Virus record (IMG/VR): IMGVR_UViG_3300030328_003197
Span: 1 to 49,740 of that record
Length of the DNA: 49,740 nucleotides
Origin: a virus
Direction: 5' to 3' (one strand)
Shown: positions 45,301 through 49,740 of the stretch, in pieces
How the letters are laid out: every line of letters begins with the position of its first letter
Numbering within the stretch: the stretch's first letter is position 1
The notes under the pieces: model-generated
What the model was told of the DNA's origin: nothing
Database searches by the model: none
Seen by the model: the letters and a program-made list of their open reading frames with translations, nothing else
Program-made: the position numbers and the translations under genes

Positions 45301-47230
45301 TGTTTATATTGACAACCAAATGAAGCATGAGGGAGAAACTATAAGAATGGGTAAAGAATACAATGTTCTTAGAGAAGAAAACAATACTATATTAAAAGAT
45401 AAAAATAAAGTTTTAAAACTGGATGGAGTAGGTACTGAGTACACGTTAGAAGATGTTATTAGAATTGGTGCGTGGCAAGCAGTAGGTACAGAAATAAATG
45501 GAATTGCAAAATCTGATTTAACAGCTATAAATAACTATTTATCAGAACATCCAGAAATAGCTGCATTTTCTCAACGATTAGTAGGTATTAGTAAGTTAGG
45601 TACATACGAGGGTATGACTAATGATGCGTCTTGGAAAGCTGGAAGTATCGAAGGAGATTTATATAGTACTCTTAGAGGTTCAGTTAGAGACAATGTCTTT
45701 CAACCATTTTATATAGCCGATGCATTACTCTTCTCAGAGAGAAATGAAAATAAAATAAGAGTAGCTAGAGGAAATGCTTTTGGAGACGAATTCAATACAC
45801 TGAGACAAACCATGAGAGATGGTACTAATAGATTAGGTCAAGGTAATATTCAAGATCAAAAGTATTTAAATTACTTTACACAATGGCAACAAGCTGTAAT
45901 GAGTGTAAACTTTAGATCAATGGCTATGCAAACCACTTCGCTTACTAACTTTATTAATGTATCAGATAATAATATATTTGCAGCTGGTAAAGCTTTTGCT
46001 AATCAACCTAGATATTGGAGTGATGTTTCAGAGATTTGGAACTCAGATTGGGCAAAATCCCGAAGAGGTGGTGGTAATGAAATAGCTTCAGCAGAGATAA
46101 TTGAATTATTAAGAACATCTAAAGGCAATAAAATGCAAACCTTTTTAAATTATATGTTAGAAAAAGGGTATAAACCTGCTCAAATGGGTGATATTGCAGC
46201 TATAGTTTTTGGTGGTGCTCCATTGTTACATAATAGAACTCAAACCTATATTAAAAAAGGAATGAGTTATGAGGATGCGAGAGCCAAAGCTATGAAAGAT
46301 GTCTATAAAAAAGTACAGCGAAATCAACAGTCTCGTTTACCAGGATTTTTAGGCAATTGGCAGAAAAGTATGAGAGGTAGAATCTTTGGTGGATTCCATA
46401 CTACACAGTTTGCTTACGCAAGAGAAATAGATAAAGCTCTAAGAGATATAAAAAATAAAAGAGGTAGTTTAAAAGAAAACATATCTAAAGTTTTAAATTA
46501 TGGGGTTCTTCAACCTGCAGCTTTTGCAGCGGGACAAGGAGGTTTATTTATGTTATTAGCTAATGGATATAGCGAAGAAGAAGCTAAAGAAATGATGCTA
46601 CAAACTGGTAGAACTGCTGGTGGAAATGTTATGCAAGGTTTTGGAATGCCCGGTATAATATTAGATGTTTCATTGCAAGCTGGTGAAGAGCTTTATAAAC
46701 AGTATCAAAAAGAAGGTACTTGGCCTGGTCCTGATTATTCTAAAGCTTTAATGAAATTTTTAAATCTATCTCCAGCTGTGGGAGGTAAACTAAAACAATT
46801 TTTAGGAGCTGGTAACGCTATAAAGTATCAAACTAGTGTTACTAGAAACGGTAAAAAATATACTATAGACTACAAAGTTTATGATCCTAACAATCCTAAA
46901 TTTGAAGCAGCAACTAAAAGTCTTCAAGCTATCTTTAATATTCCTGCAGAGAATTTTAGAAAGTTATACGCTAATGCTTGGGCTATAGGTTTAAAAACTA
47001 TGGATCCAGCAGCTTGGGACTCAGGAGACATTTTAAAAGTTACTGCCTTGATGTTGGGTTGGCCAGAGTGGCAAGTTACTAGTCAAGCTGATAAAGACGC
47101 TAAACAAGCAGCAGAGAAAAAACAGATATTAGAAGAAAATTCTGAGCAAATAATGGAAGATCGATTTAATAAAGATAACTGGGGCGATAAAAATGACAAA
47201 GACCCTTTTGATAAAGCAGATAACTGGTAA
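36320..47230 (+). CDS. giant multidomain (polyvalent) internal virion protein
   Basis: 3,636 residues in one uninterrupted frame. N-terminus: a cysteine knot-like stretch (CPECPDGSSPGRDPDGNC, residues ~20-37). About residue 1425: HENVHH fits the HExxH zinc-peptidase motif, with Glu1501 (NYYAEAL) as a possible third ligand. About 1700-1760: SYTPSKGAFSTYLKSTLNHK resembles the helical core of sigma-like modules in polyvalent proteins. About 2725-2890: a HAD-like hydrolase pattern with DFDD (Asp2725), TAR at 2812-2814 and SED (Asp2884). About 3190-3430: a helical module (MAMQTTSLTNF, GRIFGGFHTTQFAYARE) typical of marine podovirus giants. It is probably packed in the head and ejected into the host. 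Start ATG follows the previous stop by 11 bases. Confidence 0.75.
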   Translation: MAEDLEVEEFVEDNTQTDSPCPECPDGSSPGRDPDGNCLPCAPEGTVVTKDERGQEVSVKNQAVADEIEGKKALARLDKAEGKKPENQAQEGLDELNTIVDNVVSKVGDDADYELNDWETNLIELSTMQDEEGSTVVLDNGERVYNPLNEINQTKLKQVVSQASNGVRIPASPENLGLLETYGYTFIEVTPELRHAGVTYEYILELGNINNSPNVVKKIPIDKSSSSADQEKPLTPEGVQPSELRQQSESFQEDIQSQLPQPSEEEVTANLDVLASTMQTTENEKWFMIQNNVGVINDYRQEEGNEAIIIDPDGNIIGTAGVPLGNTQTPQRMPENVLEEITELLISGPDAIQPSRQTLYYLGLVQFEDDRWMNQEEKEAEEEMLTSQTGFTETPQEGLNNLMIETLNQPRFEGVLRYVIDNDAQVTRRDNLYNIMGVDEKGELTKSRIDGTTPMFNGKPFDPAKGTPLQQAAYIQQKQTLDGIQKSFLPVTWDLEYAADMKYKMAHASSVEEFEDLQSEWKSYIQKQDVDGVEEDTEMLYNPQTGNLFRRDEIDPEDITKYNLIPLEQFVQSEFRFTDEDQLLENIMDQSFDLIAAAKLMSESDNFGFQATAWNRDLIGIINKIADQGSLDGLKTDKRSPFIGKLKKFHFPDSPIEHQWNNLINKLTVTSRAYLMNFDPLTLERDGTADGFTDRAAEWLGVDNVSPDEEKTVWANHFQEDFPELWNSMTQVERDAFYESSAWRSFGQGSFDFAIIAAEFLLTRKLVGGTLTRILYGDAKYGFTGLRGIAAQAKTGSSYNALAIKVGAGNGGKATKSMIDWSMYYAEEVGIVAANDVIWQEEMNPFYFPIGIATMRTVLNRAPAGFLSKLDDPKWVKANPAKATQLKKIHNVLKVTGFPATLEEAAVQAKAIVTGAGTLKTGGFFEGLGHAIENPDDSGLIAEAFLNFVDPKDWANTMGFLVANRLLLPDKANRAMFNKFKLDARRLLDVDRRSFASTLGGSRKSFYDPKTPLGTRTRNIDNAASKAKKSRGLNIGDESNSDRIYESIKNDFKQLGISISEIKGKSLQEIGELMRSKANEKNNGEGVSNPDVAAMTKIYDFLQGGGVTVESLVNHHEISTAQNFSHAVNETQAAMHLYDKSNAAGAYDPDDFAKTAVGQKQGWVPNSRELQFIGNTSNNALKVMLNEAGWTETQISQWLGKWTAVAENIQAATFRYGFKAGSPEQQQYIRNEQKYTNLVDILAVAKEEFKNNPNSVNTLNLETAQSKVDAQLKKQIDLITEQKKRTKEQGEEFLNKAQEEGTEVYETTAELMARIDELAANDPAMAPELMRLKRKVEYEKQFTVEDNQKLDDLDYEIEQADLAGDLDLLKDLQAQKQLIIDNAADVGSKGFSLPNGVSIVNKEYIGNELKTMMNARIGDWATGQHENVHHWVNDIMRQKGWKTAEGKWVRGGQIKAREFVKKFKNLLTEPQRKIILQRLSKDGSYQRDPQGSIEWLNYYAEALLNGELDYGYNDIKQMADLIGSELKAGAKQMGMSDAEFELSPEGMMNFLLGYAADTRKGGMSYRNKVMAVMAGKKVDLSDKDVKEVEATVEDLEGKVIEWSEELKEFEAKKKELIKEKSKASYQYMAGDMTKEDYQDRIDGLNLKIKLAKDMISNVSDKDSSLEIRIRNAKNMEIIKDLSIPQFDSRRVRADNQLFEDNQGILQEERAKYNPNLGEGITRSDWNAQIYSYYTDAVKSYTPSKGAFSTYLKSTLNHKLGNYIDKNLDKLTKDSGEYHKKRPDQQVSSGGDEMTNAWDITMQQIDKGYLTEGSPDVTIDYDIGGNKGSVSKGNNRDYSLSGADANKILSEEFNMNTNEMIGMINEALGKLGLENFTMKGLHTEKITLEDGTEMPLGRALEMSIREQFGPEIHTAKDGGLKWGAKEKEHWKTFLNEHWETIYQLLPENLTSESFTTRGGQSTGVRNVLLNEFYTQKDRVGAGQGFSDKGVGSKWQEKNPVDFKSNIDKENFIAFVMGGKNRLEAILNEMAKTTGNQLARQTKDAATQQKILQQGIDNPEYEKYTEEQFLNNVEAQLRSGMSKMADSEGRILFSEEMQQKGYDEVAEAVLVFNDYNQKHKPVKGKNFFEYYRDWKEGDRENIPDSMLADIMQVDMDILQKIQTKAGSKRFGQKFTDFVSEEDNIQKVGANFNRNATEVKSMLKRLEKQKASFYTVKGDDKIWDKDALAKFDKTHQEFFEFVMTSFPELNKFTQKTGNRYDITKGKEMLTQMFGIGSRTTGGKDIDISHKWFKPENFKEALDNPNISQEAKDYFNAIDWSQITANNIGAFNKIKSILQGTYYSTEKGGGLKTKPSADRQEKIDAIAKELKPEAQQALGNLYNFWATMKNDFVASKNNGGKGDIAGLEDALSFVKHLEQFNSNLVYGPRAMYNTKYFYVTEGYQDFTVDNPIYKQRYDDVLYEYRDRDPSEPITIGKKTYDNLFKYAEYAAKEWAKFKGEHVYDSSNQSYQGYVDILTGNTAEALRTKDWDLMVQVMSPKRNLDRIDNLYGSTSPYNYTRFVSENKSILENYIDPMTGETLLETVRMKAGKRVDEILNRDVDINKLLENPAFKDKFDVVAVTDAFNKYDATSVALVETLLNAIRDPKAAEASTEAANTQATERLNDMGVDVEITGLSETEANHVTQMSEEFQNHEGTVDRKLGVPTKEVKAEVGVMDSVMEEVTAEMADFDDVTGSSETIIKYTTKDGVVHEITQDVFNAKKLEIESADDFVEGSWDYEGFNSMDSAVEGPDFQYQLDTWNRLVKEGRPEDYFLITARGPKGRENYVQWMNDHGFEGFTLDNLITTEGTLIEGAGDHVWDNKKVIMGLLPLVSGQRGKFYNKINISEDYQPTIEAFEVALESLGLAGEQRLIIEESSELFGLEDKTNAIDILLEESFGIDRIKEYSAVRAHQIGEKSGKRTGLLGPQYQDMEGMYYGIISPGKQGEAQLKYLNENHLDVYIDNQMKHEGETIRMGKEYNVLREENNTILKDKNKVLKLDGVGTEYTLEDVIRIGAWQAVGTEINGIAKSDLTAINNYLSEHPEIAAFSQRLVGISKLGTYEGMTNDASWKAGSIEGDLYSTLRGSVRDNVFQPFYIADALLFSERNENKIRVARGNAFGDEFNTLRQTMRDGTNRLGQGNIQDQKYLNYFTQWQQAVMSVNFRSMAMQTTSLTNFINVSDNNIFAAGKAFANQPRYWSDVSEIWNSDWAKSRRGGGNEIASAEIIELLRTSKGNKMQTFLNYMLEKGYKPAQMGDIAAIVFGGAPLLHNRTQTYIKKGMSYEDARAKAMKDVYKKVQRNQQSRLPGFLGNWQKSMRGRIFGGFHTTQFAYAREIDKALRDIKNKRGSLKENISKVLNYGVLQPAAFAAGQGGLFMLLANGYSEEEAKEMMLQTGRTAGGNVMQGFGMPGIILDVSLQAGEELYKQYQKEGTWPGPDYSKALMKFLNLSPAVGGKLKQFLGAGNAIKYQTSVTRNGKKYTIDYKVYDPNNPKFEAATKSLQAIFNIPAENFRKLYANAWAIGLKTMDPAAWDSGDILKVTALMLGWPEWQVTSQADKDAKQAAEKKQILEENSEQIMEDRFNKDNWGDKNDKDPFDKADNW

Positions 47231-47236
47231 CAACAT

Positions 47237-47512
47237 ATGAAAGTAAATGAACAAACAGAAGTTAAATTAGACCTTAAAGGTATAATAAAAATTGTAATGT
47301 TAACAGCAACTTTTGTTGGCATGTATTACACTTTACAATCCGATATTGCAGAAGCAAAAACCCTTCCACCTGCTGAAATTAAAAGATTGGAATATGATTT
47401 AAAACAAGAATGGCAGACAAAACATATTGAAAAATTAGAAACCAAGGTTGACGAAATATTGTATTGGTGCAAAGAAGTTGATAAAGAAATATATAAAAAT
47501 AAAAAGAAATGA
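47237..47512 (+). CDS. small single-span membrane protein with coiled coil
   Basis: 91 residues. One membrane helix (about residues 14-33, GIIKIVMLTATFVGMYYTL) is followed by a charged helix (EIKRLEYDLKQEWQTKHIEK, LETKVDEILYW). This N-in single-span-plus-coiled-coil layout is shared by i-spanins and by several small phage membrane proteins; I recall relatives in marine phages annotated as unknown. No outer spanin partner is seen. It overlaps the next gene by 4 bases. Confidence 0.6.
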   Translation: MKVNEQTEVKLDLKGIIKIVMLTATFVGMYYTLQSDIAEAKTLPPAEIKRLEYDLKQEWQTKHIEKLETKVDEILYWCKEVDKEIYKNKKK

Positions 47513-48927
47513 AACACTTAATAACTTTAATATTTACTTTACTTATTATATTAGGATATTCTCAATGTGATAATGGTACTAATTATTATCCAAGTGCTAC
47601 TTACACTCCAGACAACAACACATGGGGTTCAGCTACTGCTTCTAATTGGGCTGGTGAAGTTATTAAAGTTAATATAACTAATGGAGATGAATATGAATTT
47701 TCAACTTGTAGTTCACATGGAGGAATATCCGCGTCTTACGATACACAACTTACGTTAAGAGATGAATTAGGTTTAGTTGCAGGTTTTAATGATGACTATA
47801 CTAGTTGCGGTTTAACTTCTTATATTAAGTATACCGCGACTTATACAGGTGTTTTATATGTTCATTTGAATCAATATAATTGTGCTACTAACTCTACCTC
47901 CACTCAGGTAATGATGAAAAAAACTCCAGTGTCAAGTGGGGGAGGAGGAGGAAACTCTAATGAAGTTACTATAGGAGATCCAAATTCTAATCTTCAAAAC
48001 GGGAGAGTTCCTGCTTATGGATATTATGACTATAGTTGGAGTGCTTCTATCTATACAGCGGCAGAACTAGGTAACACTCCTTTAACTATAGAGAAAATAA
48101 GTTGGAATGTAGCTAATTCAAGTTCTCTTAATTTAAATAATCAAGAGATCTGGATGGCTATGACTCCAGATGAAATATTTAACGATGGCACAATGCCTGA
48201 ACCTGGTAACGGGCCGTGGGATGCTTGGAAAAAAGTATATGATGGTACCTTAAGCTTTTCACCTGGATGGAATGAAGTTACATTACAAGGATTATATGGA
48301 TATGATGGAACACAAAACCTTTTAGTTAAGGTTGTTAATAATCATGGATCATGGGCTTCAAGTTATCCAGAATTTCAATACACAGCTAAATCTAACTCAG
48401 TTGTATATAATTATGATGATGGAGCTTTTCCATCTCCTATGGGTTACAGAAATTCTTATAGACCTAATACTGTATTTGGACACCAAGGTGGTGGTAGTGC
48501 TTTACCTATAGATCTTATCTCTTTTAATGCTGAACACTTAGGTGGAGAGTTTCATCCTATTGTTTTGGTTGAATGGATTATTTTATCTCAAGTGAATAAT
48601 GATTATTTCGAAATACAAAGAAGTGTTAATGTAGAAGAATGGTACACTATAGGAGTTGTGACAGGAGCTGGGAATAGTAACAGCCAAATGTCATATAGTA
48701 TAATAGATGATAATCCATTATATGGAGTTTCTTATTATCGTTTAAAACAAACTGATTATGATGGACAATACGAATCGTTTCGTCCTGTTTCAGTCTCAAT
48801 CAGTTCACAAGAAAAAACAATAGATAAAGTATATAATTTAATGGGTCAAGAAATAAACAGCACATATAATGGCCTTGTGTTAGAGTTCTATACTGATGGA
48901 ACATTTTCAAAAAAGTACTATAAATAA
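47509..48927 (+). CDS. secreted protein with type IX sorting-like C-terminus
   Basis: 472 residues. The signal peptide is MKHLITLIFTLLIILGYSQ (1-19), with likely cleavage next to Gln; Cys20 follows but there is no lipobox. Residues ~25-145 form a beta-sandwich typical of Bacteroidota secreted proteins (NGDEYEFSTCSSHG). After a Gly5 hinge, residues ~155-325 form a second beta domain (IGDPNSNLQNGRVPAYGYYD). Residues ~335-425 (LPIDLISFNAE, YFEIQRSVNVEEW, VSYYRLKQTDYDGQY) and the end (YNLMGQEINS, YTDGTFSKKYYK) match the pre-tail and the 'GQ-x(n)-G' sorting domain of type IX secretion substrates. In a phage this suggests capture from a host and display or release outside the cell. Starts 4 bases inside the preceding gene. 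Confidence 0.78.
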   Translation: MKHLITLIFTLLIILGYSQCDNGTNYYPSATYTPDNNTWGSATASNWAGEVIKVNITNGDEYEFSTCSSHGGISASYDTQLTLRDELGLVAGFNDDYTSCGLTSYIKYTATYTGVLYVHLNQYNCATNSTSTQVMMKKTPVSSGGGGGNSNEVTIGDPNSNLQNGRVPAYGYYDYSWSASIYTAAELGNTPLTIEKISWNVANSSSLNLNNQEIWMAMTPDEIFNDGTMPEPGNGPWDAWKKVYDGTLSFSPGWNEVTLQGLYGYDGTQNLLVKVVNNHGSWASSYPEFQYTAKSNSVVYNYDDGAFPSPMGYRNSYRPNTVFGHQGGGSALPIDLISFNAEHLGGEFHPIVLVEWIILSQVNNDYFEIQRSVNVEEWYTIGVVTGAGNSNSQMSYSIIDDNPLYGVSYYRLKQTDYDGQYESFRPVSVSISSQEKTIDKVYNLMGQEINSTYNGLVLEFYTDGTFSKKYYK

Positions 48928-48932
48928 CAAAA

Positions 48933-49457
48933 ATGGAAGGAATAAAAAGAGATATCTCAATAACGATGCAGTTAAGAAAATTGCAAAAGGAAATAAAGGA
49001 ACTTAAACCAAAGACATGTGAAGAACTATGTGCGGCTAAGGATTTAGCTTTTCAACAAGTAGGAATCACAGCACAAGAACTAGAGCAAGCAAATCAAGCT
49101 TTTCTAGCCGCCCAAGATGCTGTAGATGATGCTGCTGCAGCCGAAGCAGAAGCAGGACAAAATCTATCTGAAACACAACAAAGCAATATAGAATGTACAG
49201 AGCAATGTGAGCCGCTTCCAGCAGGACAAGTTTGCGTTGATGGTTGTAATGATGAATTTAATGTTGATGCAGCACAAGACGCATTACAAGCAGCTGAAGA
49301 AGCTTCTACTCAAGCTTTACTAGCTTTAACAGACGCAGAGTTAGCAGATGCAGTTGCTAAAGCAGCTTTTGATGATGCTAAAATAGTTTATGAAGAAGCA
49401 AATAAAGCAGCTGAAGAGGGTGAGTGTGATTGTCCAGATCCTAAAAAATCAAAATAA
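48933..49457 (+). CDS. Ala-rich coiled-coil protein with fibre-type N-terminus
   Basis: 174 residues. The start MEGIKRDISITMQLRKL is a variant of MQGIKKDIELENEIRKI from the two fibre-like genes at 7170 and 8241. The rest is an alanine/glutamate-rich helix series (AAQDAVDDAAAAEAEAG, AAEEASTQALLALTDAELA), broken by cysteine groups (CEELCA, CTEQC, CVDGC) and ending in CDCPDP. A long helical rod joined by paired cysteines and anchored by the common N-terminus is the simplest model; no family is known to me. Starts 5 bases after the previous stop. Confidence 0.6.
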   Translation: MEGIKRDISITMQLRKLQKEIKELKPKTCEELCAAKDLAFQQVGITAQELEQANQAFLAAQDAVDDAAAAEAEAGQNLSETQQSNIECTEQCEPLPAGQVCVDGCNDEFNVDAAQDALQAAEEASTQALLALTDAELADAVAKAAFDDAKIVYEEANKAAEEGECDCPDPKKSK

Positions 49458-49660
49458 TGGGACATAGAAATAAAAGAATGGAAGGTGATTGGGGTAACTT
49501 CTTAAAAAGAAAGACTCATGGCGTAGAAATAGATGGAAAAGAATATCAAATGAAAGCTTACAGAATACCTAGAAGTAAAAAAGCTAAAGCCAAAGGTAAA
49601 TTAGGATTGTTTGGTATAAAAGATCCCGTACATAGAGAAATGTATAGAAACGTAAAGTAG
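49457..49660 (+). CDS. small basic protein
   Basis: 67 residues, strongly basic (KRMEGDWGNFLKRKTHG, RSKKAKAKGKLGLFG), overlapping the previous stop by one base (TAATG). No cysteine, membrane segment or recognised domain. Its charge suggests nucleic-acid or acidic-protein binding. It is the last gene before the strong terminator at the window end. Confidence 0.6.
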   Translation: MGHRNKRMEGDWGNFLKRKTHGVEIDGKEYQMKAYRIPRSKKAKAKGKLGLFGIKDPVHREMYRNVK

Positions 49661-49703
49661 GAACAAAAAGAAATGGGCACCATACCCAAAGTTCCTGTAA
49701 CCA

Positions 49704-49736
49704 AAAAAGGGGATCTCAAAACGAGGTCCCCTTTTT
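49704..49736 (+). terminator. strong intrinsic terminator at end of late genes
   Basis: GGGGATCTC (49709-49717) pairs with GAGGTCCCC (49723-49731), one T-G wobble, loop AAAAC. A run of A (49704-49708) pairs with the T-tract (49732-49736), so the structure could also work on the opposite strand. It lies 44 bases after the last stop and closes the gene run. Confidence 0.9.
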
Positions 49737-49740
49737 AATT

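Noticed and set aside
47509-47570. Lipoprotein signal (Cys20 after the signal peptide)
   Set aside because: The residues before the Cys are GYSQ, which does not fit a lipobox, and Gln at the cleavage site fits an ordinary Bacteroidota signal peptide.
49673-49738. 21-codon frame after the last gene
   Set aside because: It runs through the terminator hairpin and has no composition suggesting a protein.
1-49740. Possible genes on the minus strand
   Set aside because: All minus-strand frames lie inside well-supported plus-strand genes, are short, and translate to low-complexity or hydrophobic sequence typical of antisense shadows.
1-49740. tRNA genes, CRISPR arrays, insertion sequences, integrase or att sites
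   Set aside because: I looked for cloverleaf-like GC stems, spaced direct repeats and transposase or recombinase motifs and saw none. A tRNA scan would be needed to be certain.

Overview
The window is a 49.7 kb stretch of an AT-rich, lytic-looking tailed-phage genome from the Bacteroidota (flavobacterial) virosphere. Every supportable gene reads left to right. Genes are packed with short gaps or 1-20 base overlaps, and start codons sit behind A-rich leaders rather than Shine-Dalgarno sites, as is usual for Bacteroidota and their phages. The host assignment is supported independently by a protein at 47509-48927 that has a signal peptide, a Bacteroidota-type 'YYRLKQTDYDGQY' segment and a C-terminal type IX secretion sorting-like tail. 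The head-tail gene set (large terminase, about 820-residue portal, scaffold-like protein, capsid, two connector/ring-like proteins, very large tail-muzzle-like proteins, internal virion proteins) fits a short-tailed podovirus related to crAss-like and Cellulophaga-type phages. That placement is from remembered family resemblance, not from a search. No replication, nucleotide-metabolism or integrase gene is present, so this is probably only the late half of a larger genome.

Layout. 1-252 is a gene-free leader with a G-run cluster. 253-5339 holds fibre/adhesin-like proteins (including a YadA-head-like repeat fibre and a cysteine-rich protein) and small unknown proteins. 5366-7166 is a phage groEL-groES pair. 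7170-9320 is a tandem pair of fibre-like paralogues with the same N-terminus. 9321-12368 is a cluster of small genes with a winged-helix-like protein, a T7-lysozyme-like amidase and a two-helix holin candidate. 12365-14876 holds more fibre/spike-like proteins. 14907-16224 holds small genes, including a second protein that looks like a tandem GroES. 16221-23938 is the packaging and capsid block (terminase, portal, scaffold-like, capsid, small partner), closed by a strong terminator. 24001-33203 is the connector and tail block. 33215-47230 holds a GNAT-like protein, two internal virion proteins and a 3,636-residue giant. 47237-49660 holds a membrane protein, the type IX-sorted protein, an Ala-rich coiled coil and a small basic protein, ending in a strong terminator at 49704-49736.

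Working together. The terminase-portal-capsid genes build and fill the head. The connector, muzzle-like and fibre genes build the tail and host recognition. The internal proteins, including the giant polyvalent protein, probably travel in the capsid and are ejected. Amidase plus holin lyse the cell. The chaperonin genes lie among fibre and head genes, which suggests they fold virion proteins, but no client can be read from sequence. The least expected items are the type IX-secreted protein, the GroEL/GroES pair combined with a separate tandem GroES-like protein, and the multi-domain giant.
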